From Pogonophryne albipinna (taxonomy: Eukaryota > Chordata > Actinopteri > Perciformes > Artedidraconidae), in assembly GCA_028583405.1 (NCBI GenBank), contig CM053250.1, forward strand, positions 41,393,362-41,457,361: a stretch of DNA of 64,000 bases. The letters are read 5' to 3'. Positions within the stretch are counted from its first letter, which is position 1. Every line of letters begins with the position of its first letter. The notes beneath the pieces are model-generated. The model was not told where the DNA came from and did no database searches. It worked only from the letters and a program-made list of their open reading frames with translations. A program made the position numbers and the translations under genes. Shown one piece after another: positions 1-22,850 of the stretch.

Positions 1-178
1 CTGACTGTTCTCCTCTCTGTTCTCCTCTCTGTTCTCCTCTCTGTTCTCCTCTCTGTTCTCCTCTCTGTTCTCCTCTCTGTTCTCCTCTCTGTTCTCCTCT
101 CTGTTCTCCTGACTGTTCTCCTCTCTGTTCTCCTCTCTGTTCTCCTCTCTGTTCTCCTCACTGTCTTCCTCTCTGTCA
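1..178. repeat. 12-bp CT-rich minisatellite (TCTGTTCTCCTC)n
   Basis: About 14 tandem copies of a 12-base unit run from the window edge, with a few single-base variants (gact for ctct, cttc for ctcc). The array probably continues leftwards out of the window. No coding signal is seen. Confidence 0.95.
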
Positions 179-735
179 GACATGTAGCTGATGATGTAGG
201 CCTACTACCTTCTCTCTGGTTGAGTCTGTGATTAGCAGCTGGTTTTGGGAGGAAAGTCTCTGTTGTTATCTTAGACAAGTGGATGTAATCAAATAAGTAT
301 GTGAACATAACCAATAACCTACCATAGCCAATAACAAATGAATGTAACTTATTTTATTTGTGTTGTTCATTCATATTTTATTTTACCTTAACATTTATTT
401 ATTTATACTTTTTTTTATCTCTCCAGTTTAAAACGATATGTCTGGTTTACTGTCCTATAGTATACATTGGAATGATTTCAAACCTGTTTTATCCCAATCA
501 TTATAAAGGAGTGCCTTGGAAATATGTGTTTACATAAATTGTGATCAAAACGTTTGAGACCCACTGAGATAACTTAGACTGAACTATCTAAACACTCAGA
601 GTCCTTTACCTCACTGAGCTGTAGTTATCAGCCTCTCAGTCTGACTGGAGAGGACTCTCCCTCCACATCATTGTAGAAACATCTTCTTCTTCCGTTAGAG
701 CAGCTAGCACCAGATGCTAATAACAACAGCACCGG
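179..735. other. No gene recognised
   Basis: AT-rich unique-looking sequence. I see no exon, RNA gene or clear repeat terminus. The missing 3'-terminal exon of meak7 was looked for here on the minus strand and not found. Confidence 0.5.
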
Positions 736-1046
736 TTCCAGTGCACCCTCCCTTTCTCCCTCGTTCACTCACACTTTGGCTGTGAGCTGCGGGCGCCAGA
801 TAAGCCAACATCCCCCATTTTCATCACTTGCAGCGCCCATCATACAGGGCAAATGAAAAGTGTAACCGGGATGAAAAGGGTGTTACATTTACTTAATTAT
901 GAATGTTGTTACATCAAGGCCGAAAATTAGGATGAGCACCAACGGTCAAAACATTTTTTTTCCCTCCCAGAGCTGTCAGCGCAGCGCCTCCACAGATCTG
1001 GCGCCCTAGGCGAACATCTATAAAGCCAGTGCTACGGGCCGGCCCT
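736..1046. mobile_element. Probable hAT-type transposon remnant (one end)
   Basis: The segment ends in ctacgggccggccctga. Read on the minus strand this starts CAGGGCCGGCCCGTAG, the terminal motif of a common fish hAT family. The inner sequence (ggcgccctaggcgaac) also fits that family's subterminal region. No opposite terminus or 8-bp target duplication could be matched, so the left boundary is approximate. Confidence 0.35.
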
Positions 1047-1084
1047 GAGTTCATATCATAGGTTCATATGCAACTCGCAAATAT

Positions 1085-1140
1085 ATTTCTCTCTCTCTCT
1101 TCTCTTTTCTCTTCTCCCCTCTCTCTCTCTCTCTCTCTCA
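1085..1140. repeat. (TC)n-rich simple repeat
   Basis: Imperfect TC dinucleotide tract of about 55 bases, with a few cc and tt interruptions. Confidence 0.9.
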
Positions 1141-1692
1141 ATGTTGGTACGCAAATGCGCCTTTTTTCAAATGACACAGTGCTCTTTTTTTGGCGGAGGT
1201 GTGCATGCGCACCTGCGCACCAGTTATGTGCAGCCCTGTTTACGTCATACTAAGGTCTGCTCCTTCTGACTGTGAAGATGCTGCAGCCATTGGTGCGCCT
1301 GTGTCTGTCTCACCCCCACATCCGTCCCCCAGCCCCTGTCAGCCCCTCACCCCCCAGCAGAGGGCCCTGCTGCTGCTCCATCCGTCCCCACCCACAGCAT
1401 CAACCTCTGCATATTATTACTTCGACAAAGTCCAGAACTAAGATAAGATAACAGGGACCTTGATGACGTAGGGTCATTCAGGAGTGAAAGCAGAAACAGA
1501 GTGAGAGTGAAATACAGGACAGATAAGATAATCACTCTTGCACCGACTTCTTCTACTGAAGAATGGCTCCTTCATGACTTCCGCAGGATAAATAATCAAT
1601 TGAACAGTTGTTCTGATAAACCACATTATCCCCTGACTTTATTTCCTCTATTTTGTCTTAAAGAAAGAAAGAAAGAAAGAATGTCCTCTGAC
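1141..1692. other. Downstream flank or last intron of meak7; no exon identified
   Basis: This stretch lies 3' of the last recognised meak7 exon (minus strand). The family has about 30 more residues after this exon. No open segment here resembles that tail or has a convincing acceptor. Position 1662-1680 is a short (AAAG)n run. Confidence 0.45.
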
Positions 1693-13056
<11,364 letters not shown>

Positions 13057-13382
13057 GATGCTCTGCAATCCAACACAAAGAGTCATTAACTACACATGCA
13101 GCAGAGTAACAAGGGAGTGGTGCTGAGGTGTCAGCTGATCCCCACAACATCATCATGGCTGCTGCTGTTATCATTCATGTACTTATTATTGGGCTGTTTA
13201 ACTATTCAGTAGGGCAGTGGTTCCAAACCTTTCGCTCATATGACGGCTTGAATGAAGCAAAGTGAAGTTGTAACCCCTCGCCACAAGCTAATGCCTGGGT
13301 TTTTTCCCAAATAGATAGGCTTGAGAGAAAGGTTGTTAACATTTAACAAGAATATTGATTTTTTTTTTCAAAGAGTGTTGCA

Positions 13383-13865
13383 CCCAGTGGTGTACTTTTA
13401 GTCAAGTACTGTACTTAAGTACAATTGTAGGTACTTGCACTTTACTTGTGTATTTCCATGTTATGCTACTTTTTCTACTCCACTACAGTCCAGAGGTAAA
13501 TGGTGTACTTTTCCTCCACTACATGTATTTACTACCTTTAGTTACTTTACAGATCTGGATGAATGATGGTAAATCTAATCAAGTGTTAAATCAGACTTTA
13601 GTTCCACCTGGAGTAAATCCACCAGCTACCCTGCAGTCTACAAAGTCATTCAAACTAGCTGCACCTTCACCAGCTTTGAGAACACTTTCATGATCAATCA
13701 TTATAAAACATATCATATATATTATTCTGAAATGGACCAATCTGCACAATGACTACTTTTACTGTCGCTACTTTCACTATATTTTGATGAGAATACTTTT
13801 CTACTTTCACTTGAGGAACATTTTGAATGCAGGACTTTTGACAGAGTATTCCAACAGTCTGGTAC
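13383..13865. mobile_element. Non-autonomous interspersed repeat (TACTTTTACTT family)
   Basis: Left half has aagtactgtacttaagtac and tactccactaca; right half has gaatgcaggacttttgacag and related text. Left- and right-half fragments of the same family recur at 23340-23490, 40083-40255, 41045-41280 and 51140-51350. A short hAT-like terminus (cagtggttccaaacc) lies just before it at 13215. Confidence 0.55.
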
Positions 13866-14286
13866 TTCTTCGCACCCCTGCTCTAGAGCTCTTCAGCACC
13901 TGTTCCACGCTGTCTTATAAAAGTAGGAATGATATAGTTAACAGTAATCTTTTCGAAGACTTCATAACCCAAATACCAAATTAATAGTTTTCAAATATAG
14001 CGACCAAACTTGAAAGCAGTGAAGGACCTTAACGGCCGAAAGATACGGATAAAACGTAAAACAATATCATACGTACAGTTGATTTATTAAAAGGTAGCAT
14101 TGACTGTAAAAGCAATGATGCAGCTAGCTTACAGCTGATTCACTGAGCTAATGCTACATAGCAAAGCACAGCATTAACGTTAAGCTACTCTACTTCTATT
14201 CATTATGCTACAGTATAGAGCCCAGCATGACGTACGATGTCCTGAAAGCTCATAAACTTCGAAATGAACGTTAACGTGACGCTAAC

Positions 14287-14430
14287 CTGTTCAGAACAGC
14301 AGCTAGGCTTTTCTCTTTATACATTCATGATCCATGTCCCTTAGTGACAAGCCCCCAGGAAGTGCGCCGGACTCATATGAAAATATTGGTTGTGGCCAAA
14401 CGGCGGTACTACACTTCCGTATCAGTCTGG
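14287..14430 (-). promoter_or_regulatory. Candidate meak7 promoter and untranslated first exon
   Basis: A plausible minus-strand donor (GAACAG/gttagc, exon edge at 14287) faces the acceptor of the first coding exon. Just upstream are a CCAAT box (minus strand, near 14385) and ETS-like core sites (ggaagt near 14357 and 14417). No TATA box is evident. The position immediately precedes the next repeat element. The call rests on motifs only. Confidence 0.3.
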
Positions 14431-14442
14431 GCACGGAAAGAC

Positions 14443-16349
14443 TAGGCTTGTTTGAGACGCGTTGCGGCTCGCCTCGAAAGTAGACGAGAATAGCCGATCG
14501 CAGCCGGGGGAGGTCTCAAAAAGCTCGCCTGAAGTCGGACAGCTCGGAGTCGGCTTCTTCTTCTTTTTTTTCTTCTTCTCTCTGATTTTTGGCGGATTGC
14601 AAACAACTTTAAGGTGCATACCGCCACCTCCGGAGTCGGCTTGACTCGGTTTGCATTTATAAAGAATGCACACATGTGTTTAATCGTTAATGTCAGATAT
14701 GTACTAAGTAAATACATTTGTTCCTGCTCAAGATTAGATTCAACTTTATTGTTATTGCACATATTACAGGTACTGAGACAACGAAATGCAGTTTAGCTTC
14801 TAACCAGGTGCAACAAGCAGTGAAGTGAAAAGTAATGTACACAATAGACAGAATAAAATATAGAATGAATTGAATGATGAATAAACAGTGAGGGGTATGA
14901 ATACACTAGATATCAGCCTGTGAGCAGTATGAACAGTGTGTATGAATACACTAGATATCAGCCTGTGAGCAGTATGAACAGTGTGTATGAATACACTAGA
15001 TATCAGCCTGTGAGCAGTATGAACAGTGTATGAATACACTAGATATCAGCCTGTGAGCAGTATGAACAGTGTGTATGAATACACTAGATATCAGCCTGTG
15101 AGCAGTATGAACAGTGTGTATGAATACACTAGATATCAGCCTGTGAGCAGTATGAACAGTGTATGAATACACTAGATATCAGCCTGTGAGCAGTATGAAC
15201 AGTGTGTATGAATACACTAGATATCAGCCTGTGAGCAGTATGAACAGTGTATGAATACACTAGATATCAGCCTGTGAGCAGTATGAACAGTGTGTATGAA
15301 TACACTAGATATCAGCTTGTGAGCAGTATGAACAGTGTATGAATACACTAGATATCAGCTTGTGAGCAGTATGAACAGTGTGTATGAATACACTAGATAT
15401 CAGCCTGTGAGCAGTATGAACAGTGTGTATGAATACACTAGATATCAGCCTGTGAGCAGTATGAACAGTGTGTATGAATACACTAGATATCAGCTTGTGA
15501 GCAGTATGAACAGTGTATGAATACACTAGATATCAGCCTGTGAGCAGTATGAACAGTGTGTATGAATACACTAGATATCAGCCTGTGAGCTGTATGAACA
15601 GTGTGTATGAATACACTAGATATCAGCTTGTGAGCAGTATGAACAGTGTATGAATACACTAGATATCAGCCTGTGAGCAGTATGAACAGTGTGTATGAAT
15701 ACACTAGATATCAGCCTGTGAGCAGTATGAACAGTGTGTATGAATACACTAGATATCAGCCTGTGAGCAGTATGAACAGTGTGTATGAATACACTAGATA
15801 TCAGCCTGTGAGCAGTATGAACAGTGTGTATGAATACACTAGATATCAGCCTGTGAGCAGTATGAACAGTGTGTATGAATATGCTAAGATATATAAAGTA
15901 TGAAAACGGTAAGCAGTGCAAGTATAGTATCAAATATATAGATATTAATTTCATGATGATAAACATTGTGGAACAATGATGAAAAATGGGAATGGATGTG
16001 GCGACGTAAAACTGACACAAAACAACAACAAACTTTTGCCGAGCCAATTGGAGAGCTTCATCAGCAGCACGGGGTAAAACCCACCAATGAGCGCTCAGCT
16101 CGAGATACCAGCGAGTCGTTTCCCATCAAGCATTTCGCTTCCGCAGCCCGTGGAGAGGAACTGCGCCGCCTCGCCGCGCCTCGCTCTCAAGGCTGCGGGC
16201 GTCTTTGTCCCGCGAGATTTCAACGTCTCATGTAGGCGAGCCTCCAGAGCAAGTCGGACAAAATGACTAACCATCATGCAACGCACTAGCAAGACGTTGG
16301 TCGAAATTGCGCAGGTCTGCGCAGGTCTCGCTTGTCTCAAACAAGCCTA
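14443..16349. mobile_element. TIR element (taggcttgtttgagac termini) carrying a minisatellite
   Basis: The left end taggcttgtttgagac (14443) is repeated inverted at the right end (to 16349). Inner sequences differ between the ends. The left part (14443-14900) recurs inverted at 49045-49590, showing it is a dispersed repeat. The middle is occupied by the 45/43-bp array at 14895-15880. No transposase is seen, so it is non-autonomous. The class is unknown; no clear target duplication is visible. Confidence 0.55.
14895..15880. repeat. 45/43-bp minisatellite, about 22 units
   Basis: The unit begins tatgaatacactagatatc and continues through agcctgtgagcagtatgaac plus agtg(tg). Two length classes alternate, 45 bp (cagtgtgtatg) and 43 bp (cagtgtatg). 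A few units carry agcttgtgagc. Because some unit lengths are multiples of 3, short repetitive frames appear on both strands. They are not genes. Confidence 0.95.
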
Positions 16350-16703
16350 CTTTTTCCCATTGACTAACATTGGGAAAGAGACGTCTGTAAATCGTTGGAT
16401 AATTTTTTTGTAACTAAATAAACTACCCAGTATGAACATTTGTATAACCCTTAATAAAAACATTCAGTCCTCAAGTTGTAAAATGTGCTAATAACGTTAT
16501 TCTGGGAGTTATTTTCCTCGGCATTATGAACGCGGATCCAGGGCGATCCAGGGCCGGGTTGCGGTCATGGGTTGCGGTCGGTTAATCCAAAAATCAGCTC
16601 CTAACGTCTAACCCAGCGCCATATAGACTGAGAGTTATGTCATCTCCGTTCACTCCAATGGACCACTTTTTTACAGCAATGGCGGATCGTGGAGCCTCTC
16701 AAT
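16350..16703. other. Repeat-derived spacer
   Basis: Contains aatccaaaaatcagctccta at about 16586, which also occurs near 26836 just outside the next large element. This suggests another related transposon end. No gene is seen. Confidence 0.4.
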
Positions 16704-17784
16704 CGTTCCCCGGAAGTTAGCGCCAAGGCTAGCAGAGCTGTAGAGTTGCAGCATAACAGACCGTTCGTGACGGACTTTTAAAGGTAATAAGAAGTTTAAA
16801 GATTTATATTGCGGATATTATCAGTACATCTGATTCAAATGAACATGTGTATTAAAGGATGCAGTGGATTATCCCTAAATCAGTAGATTTAGGGAACGTT
16901 TACAGATAACAGATCAAGCTAGGATACCGAATCAAGTTAGCAACACACGTTGAATAGCCTTTTAAGTTTAAACTCCGTTCTCTTAATGTCATTTCGTCCA
17001 ACGTTGTTGAATTAGAGAAGAGGGGCTTCTAAACGGGATTGTATGCGGGGGTGGAGGGAGTTAAATATTAGATAAATATAACTTTGGTGCGTGTAAGAGT
17101 GAGTGTTTTTAGCAGAGCCATATTGTGTCCTTGTGATTATGTTGATTATTACCTGTCTGTATAATGTTGCAGCTCAGCTGATTTTGGATTGATGGCAAAG
17201 GGAGAGGGACTTAAGTGAGAGTGAAAACACAAGGTAAGTTTAATACTACTGTTTTATATAAGTAAGCATACTAAACATGTATTCTATCACTGTATTATAT
17301 AAGTAATCTTGTTAGTAACCTACAGTATGGCAGGTGGAGGGGCAGTGATGTTACAGGTGGAGGAGCAAGACTACAAGACTGCAAACTCACAAGACAGAGA
17401 AATCGAAGTTTGTTCTCCAGAGAAGAGGTTGATTTCACTTCAATTTTTTCATATTTTCTAAAGATGTGGAAATGGCACAAAAAAAAACTTGAGAGCTGTA
17501 ACCAAGACAACTGTAACAACATGAGTAGAGAGCCACCAAGGTTTTTTAAGTCCCTCTCTTACTCCATTTTGCCAACCCAAACTTCCAGGTACATGACGGG
17601 ACACCTTGCTTGTTTTTGTTGTTTGTGCTCCTCTGGCTGGGTGCTGGCAGGTGGAGGGCAGTGATCCCTTCCCTTCTTCCCTCAATCTTTGAGACTAATG
17701 TAAGTAGAAGACATGGCACTGTAAATGTTCGAACATTTAAAATATTATACCACTTAAAAATAAGAAATATTACTTTTGTTACTA

Positions 17785-18012
17785 AGAGTTCATACTTATT
17801 ATACCTGTGTCACCTTTCACACTATCGCTGTGATCATGAGCTATGGGCTTTGTAGATACAGGTCCCGGGGTGAATCGTGGTGCAGGGGCCCTTCTCTTTT
17901 TGACAACAGGGCGATGCACGAAGATGGTGGGTATAGCCTCTGCTCTCAGCCTAGTCTTGCCCTTTTTTGTCTTGACAAACCGGTCTGCATCAAAATGTGC
18001 CTGCGGAGTGAC
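17785..18012 (-). pseudogene. THAP zinc-finger domain, second half
   Basis: After a possible acceptor (ctccgcag) the frame reads AHFDADRFVKTKKGKTRLRA and then EAIPTIFVHRP. This carries the C/H-F-x-x-D-x-F and AVPTIF-type features that close a THAP domain. The frame runs on through a Lys/Arg-rich tail (VVKKRRAPAPRF) to a stop near 17785. It lies about 0.6 kb downstream of the first half on the same strand. Confidence 0.65.
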
Positions 18013-18615
18013 TTGAGGTTACTTCACACACAGAACAACTCAGTTTTGTCTGCCCACATATTCCATAGTGGTTGAATACACAGTATTAGGAAACACTTTA
18101 TACTTACTGGACATGTTATACTCATTACATACTGTATATAAAATATGACCAAGAATGTGAGACAACTTTATAGAAATTCATATCACATCTGTTACTGATG
18201 CCATTTGTCATACTTTGTTAAACTCACAAATAATAAAGTTCCATAACTTCAGTTGGGAACAGAGACCACACCTTATCTCCCCAAGGCAATTTCCCATCCA
18301 ATAGGTGTGCTATATAGGTGTGTATAACCCTTTCTCCTGTCTGTTACTCCCTCTTTCAGCACAAGAACCAGAGGGGGATTCAATGGAGCCTGAATACCTG
18401 CACTGAGACCCTCGCCCTGCACCCTGAGTCTCAACTCTCAGTGTTTTTCAAGCCTTTCCCTGTTTTTTTGTATTAAACAAAACATTAAGCTTTCCCAATG
18501 GTGTGGTTTTCGTTTTGTGAAAAAGTGCAAATGCAGTGTCTTATTATTCAAATGCAGTGTCTTATTATTCTAATAATCACATATTTTTTTGCTGTTGGTC
18601 GTGAAATTGCTCCTG

Positions 18616-18705
18616 CTTCCTCCGCTCTGTGTCAGTGGGGAAGCCGTACATTCGTACTCCTTTCTCTGAGCGATTGGAGCATCCCCAGGCAGCACAGCAA
18701 ACCAT
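18616..18705 (-). pseudogene. THAP zinc-finger domain, first half
   Basis: The start ATG at 18705 sits in a textbook vertebrate context (gccaccATGG). The peptide begins MVCCAAWGCSNRSEKGVRMY, followed by GFPTDTERRKQ. This is the THAP opening with its C-x(4-5)-C zinc ligands and the F-P-x-D-x-x-R-R-x motif. The following sequence departs from the family after RRKQ and soon reaches a stop, so the next exon or segment is lost or displaced. Confidence 0.7.
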
Positions 18706-20042
18706 GGTGGCGACTAGGAGGCAGCACAGCAAACCAGGACAACACGGAGGAAAAGGCACAGACAAACTGCATGATATGCTATTCAATGTTTATTGAATTC
18801 CATGTATTTGCAATGGATGTTCCTAAAACAACACATTTAACATCATCATCATGCTGCTGCTGCTGCTAGTCCTTTGATAGTCACCTGTCGGTCTCCTGTC
18901 CTTTCTGAAAGCCATAAAGATGACATTAATCATTTAAATAACTTGTGTCCTCAATTACCATGGGATTACTGAAACTACCATGAATTTAAGAAAATGGTAG
19001 ACATTAATCTAATCTGAATTTTAAAGCATTACTTTAGATCCCCTCCCTCTAAATATATCAATACACATTAGAAAGTGATGCTCCTGACTACCATACAAGT
19101 TTAAGAAGATAATATTGGTTTTAAAGAATTCAAAGCTATAAATAAACAGCAACAGGCTCTTTAACCAATGCACTGTTAGCCTAACATGTAAACTAGTTGT
19201 TCACACTAATCCTAATATTATCACTTAATATTAGCAAATTCTATTTTATTTTTTAAAACATATTGATGTAAATACATACACATATCGATTTGTTGTATAA
19301 ATATTGCAAATCAAAACCTTTATTCACTAATAATTACCAAAAATCGTAGTTCTATCTCCTGTTATCAATGCATTCACATTGCCCGCCATGAACTTCCGGG
19401 GAACGATCCTCGTCTACATGAACCACGTGACGATAACCGTTTTTGGACTTCCGTTGTCGTAACTCTATCGTCTATAGAGAACCGCAGTGACGCGTCGTAA
19501 AACCCGGAAGTAAACTTCTTCCGGTTCCTTCGTGAAAAACGCAATGCAAATTCTCCATAGGATTTTGGAAAATAGCTGGAAATAAGGTCTGTGGTTGACA
19601 CACATTTAAGAGAGGGATCACGTTTTGTTCAGCCGGATAATCTCCACATGTCTATCCTACTTTTATAATTTTTGAATCATAAATCTAGTCGCCAAAAGCG
19701 AAATGCTAACGTTATGCTATAAACGAACTACAAGCCAGTACAGCAGCAGGGTCGCACGACTTCAACGTCACGCCAACTTAAGATCGTTTCAACTGACTTG
19801 CACTGAAACTGCACTTTGAACACTTTAAATATATTAACATTTTAAACTGTATACCCCGTTTATCTAGGCCCTTTTTGTTTTGTTTTATGTATACATGTCA
19901 CACTGTGGGAAACGATATTTCGATATTTCTGGATGTATAACACATGTAGAATTTTTGACAATAAAGCTGACTTTGACTTCCGCGTGCTTGCATATTTTAA
20001 CAAAGCTTTTAATTTGAGCCACACTGAATTTAACTAGAAGTC

Positions 20043-20207
20043 ATGGCTGTGTCAATTACCAGTCTGATATCGTTTTACAAAGATGACAAGAAGAGTGTAG
20101 ATAGAGGAGAGAACCACTACAAGTCAGGACACATACAACAGTGCAGCCTAGATGAAGGTGTGCTTACCGGTGTTGTCAGGGCTAGCATGAGGGACAAGGT
20201 TTATAGT
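20043..20207 (+). CDS. YqaJ-gene exon 1 (N-terminus)
   Basis: Starts MAVSITSLISFYKDDKKSVD and continues RGENHYKSGHIQQCSLDEGV, then VVRASMRDKVYS: 55 codons. The Y-K-S-G-H-I and V-x-A-S-M-R-x-K-x-Y motifs are what precedes the SWIM finger in transposon YqaJ proteins of fish. The donor used here is gtcagt after AGT, phase 0. Without splicing the frame would stop four codons later. Confidence 0.65.
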
Positions 20208-20316
20208 GTCAGTGAGTAGTGATAGCAAGAGTACCGTTAACCTAGAGTTCATTTATTCACATTAATTCCCATCAACAAATCCATTTTATGTGTCACATGA
20301 AATCTTTATTAGGCAA

Positions 20317-21398
20317 GGCAAGTTTATTTATATAGCACTTTTCAACACAAGGCAATTCAAAGTGCTTTACAAAAAAAAATGAAAGACATTAAGAAAATGG
20401 CATTTAAAATCAGTCATTAAAAAGAAAAGCTAATAAAATAAACATTAAAAGAAAAAATACATGGATAAAAGTTACAGTGCAGTCTAAGATATGAATAGTT
20501 CAATTAAAAACAGCCTCAAAAAAAAGTCTTCAGACTGGATTTAAAAGTAGTCAGAGTTGCAGCGGACCTGCAGGTTTCTGGGAGTTTGTTCCAGATATTT
20601 GGAGCATAATAACTGAACGCTGCTTCTCCATGTTTAGTTCTGACTCTGGGGACAGAAAGCTGACCAGTCCCTGAAGACCTGAGAGATCTGGATGGTTCAT
20701 CATTTAGCAGGAGGTCAGAAATGTATTTTGGGCCTAAACCATTCAGTGCTTTATAAACCAGCAGCAGTATTTTGAAATCTATTCTTTGACACACAGGAAG
20801 CCAGTGTAAAGACTTCAGAACAGGAGTGATGTGATCCACTTTCTTAGTGTCAGTGAGGACTCGAGCAGCAGCGTTCTGAATCAGCTGCAGCTTTCTAATA
20901 GATTTTTTAGTGAGACCTGTGAAGACACCATTGCAGTAGTCGAGTCTACTGAAGATAAAAGCATGGACAAGTTTTTCCAAATCCTGCTGTGACATTAGTC
21001 TTTTAATCCTAGATATATTCTTTAGGTGATAGTAGGCTGATTTAGTAACTGTTTTAATGTGACTGTTGAAACTCAGGTCAGAGTCCATGACTACACCTAG
21101 ATTTCTGGCTTTATCTGTTGTTTTGAACATTGCAGGCTGAAGCTCAGCGCTAACTTTTATACGTTCTGCCTTGGCTCCAAAAACCATTACCTCAGTTGTA
21201 TCTTTGTTTAATTGGAGAAAGTTCTGACACATCCAGTCATTGATTTGTTCAATGCACTTACTCAGTGTTTGAATTGGAGCATAGTCTCCTGGTGAAATGG
21301 TTACGTAAATGTGTGTCCGCATAGCTATGGTAACTTATTTTGTTGTTCTTCATTATCTGAGCCAGTGGTAGCATGTAGACGTTAAAGAGAAGAGGCCC
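20317..21398 (-). mobile_element. L2-type LINE copy (5'-truncated), recent
   Basis: The open frame 20516-21322 (268 codons) covers the region after the RT catalytic motif: LSKCIEQINDWMCQNFLQLN, NLGVVMDSDLSFNSHIK, HAFIFSRLDYCNGVFTGL, and the terminal YYAPNIWNKLPETCRSAATL. The 3' tail has tttatttatatagcactttt and ggcaagg repeats. Upstream the Y-A-D-D box has lost one codon-sized block (YADTH). It differs from the 62.7-kb copy by about ten residues. It lies antisense within the intron of the YqaJ gene. Confidence 0.9.
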
Positions 21399-21544
21399 CA
21401 AGATTACAAATATTACACACCAGAAAACACAGAAATATCCATGAAATAAACATACAGTAGGCTATAAACAATTAAAGGGATAATTGGGAAGGCATTACAA
21501 ATGTAAATATATTTTTAAATAATAACACAATCCCACCACCACAG

Positions 21545-22364
21545 GTATCTACAGGAGAAGAGGGAATTCTCTCCACAAAATGTGAATGCTCACGTGGAGA
21601 ATGGAAATGCAGTCATGCGGCTGCATTAGCCATCTTTTCCATCCACAATTTCAGCTGCACTGACACCCCCTGTCAGTGGAAGAAGCCAAAGGCAGCTAAA
21701 CGTACACATTCAGTGGAGGAGCTATTTCCTCCAACCAATAAGTCATTCAACCCGCTGACAAGAGAGCCCACCTCCGAAGATCGTGACTGGCTGAGGGACA
21801 GACTCGGGGGCAGGTTCTCAGGAATTTCTTGGCTTCTCTCCCCCGAGCCAGAAGAGGAACACTACAGCTTAGAAACACTTACTGTTCCTGAAATTCTCAA
21901 ATCTGTTGGGCATCAGGGACCTGAGGCAATTGTGGCAAGCATGGCATTGTCTGAGGAGCAACAGAGGGCAATTCAGGTGGCTACCACTGGTCAGCGAACC
22001 AACCCAAACTGGCATTTGTTCAGGAAAGGAAGGTTGACTGCCAGCAACTTTGGAGCTGTCCTGAGGTCAAAGCGTGTGACTGCTTCCCTTAGTGCCAGGG
22101 TGCTAGGGCAACAACAGGCCCTTGATGGTGTTTTGTCTGTACAGTGGGGGACTATGAATGAATGTGAGGGCATCAGGGCATTCACCACTGCAACCCAGAT
22201 GCAGGTCCATGAGTCAGGTTTGTGGCTCTCCCAATCAGGAGTGTTGGGGGCATCTCCAGATGGTCTGGTAGGGTCTTCCGCTGTGCTGGAGGTAAAGTGT
22301 CTCTACGGAGCCAGGGAAATGACAATTAGTGAAGCATTGCAAATCAAGGGCTTCTGTGTCAGTA
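21545..22364 (+). pseudogene. SWIM zinc finger plus YqaJ-like exonuclease, part 1 (split gene)
   Basis: The acceptor is ccaccacag/GTA. The exon opens with a SWIM finger (CECSRGEWKCSHAAALAIF: C-x-C-x(n)-C-x-H). The YqaJ/PD-(D/E)XK nuclease follows: FRKGRLTASNFGAVL, VQWGTMNECEGIRAF, LGASPDGLVGSSAVLEVKC. The E-V-K triad and the acidic residue of SPDGL form the catalytic core. Such proteins are thought to assist transposition as a second element-encoded protein; the exact role is not established. The frame is interrupted at a GTCAGTA by a 2.94-kb insertion and resumes at 25302. Confidence 0.8.
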
Positions 22365-22684
22365 CAACCCTGTCTCCTAAAAATTACGTTCCCACAGAAC
22401 TAAACTGCATTCTCAATTACGTTTAGTCAGAAACGTATTTTCTCCCACGTTACGTTCGTTATGAACGTATCTCAAATACGTTTATTTTCTACATATCTTC
22501 TAGAAACATATTTTCTCCCACGTTACGTTTCTTATGAACGTATCTTAAATACGTTTATTTTCTACATATCTTTGCCATTTATTGTCTTGCTTATAATAAT
22601 GATAATAGTCATTTATAAATATCATTTTAGAGCACACATTTGAAATCAGTAGGCGAGGCTGTAATTTCGCCAGCTGTTACTCTC

Positions 22685-22828
22685 ATGAGCGAGACAGAAG
22701 ATAATAGTTTTAACATGCCAAAAAGCTGCTGTGTCGTTTATTGCACCTCAAACATTAAAACAAATCCAGAGTTACGTGTTTCTGTACTTCCTCTAAGAAG
22801 AAAGGACAGTAACAGAAGATCTCTGTGA
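22685..22828 (+). pseudogene. THAP domain start inside the left inverted repeat
   Basis: The frame reads MSETEDNSFNMPKSCCVVYC followed by TSNIKTNPELRVSVLPLRRK and DSNRRSL, then a stop just past the inverted repeat. C-x(4)-C spacing and the L-P...RR-x-x-W region mark a THAP finger. The right repeat has the same text inverted (24840 to about 24960), with a one-base loss at the second Met, and extends slightly further (RRSLWLQA). Confidence 0.6.
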
Positions 22829-22850
22829 CGCCAGATGTGGTGTTCGTAAT

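Larger units (their letters stand above)
16704..19404 (-). mobile_element. ISL2EU-like DNA transposon with a broken THAP gene
   Basis: The termini are inverted copies of CGTTCCCCGGAAGTT, each directly flanked by AT (aAT/cgttcc on the left, ggaacg/ATcc on the right), consistent with a 2-bp AT target duplication. Inside, on the minus strand, are the two halves of a THAP zinc-finger domain. No DDE catalytic region is left, so this is a deleted copy. AT duplications and THAP-bearing proteins fit the ISL2EU branch of PIF/Harbinger, but assignment by eye is tentative. Confidence 0.5.

Noticed and set aside
14895..15880. CRISPR-like array
   Set aside because: The units are contiguous near-identical repeats with no unique spacers, in a eukaryotic genome; it is a minisatellite.
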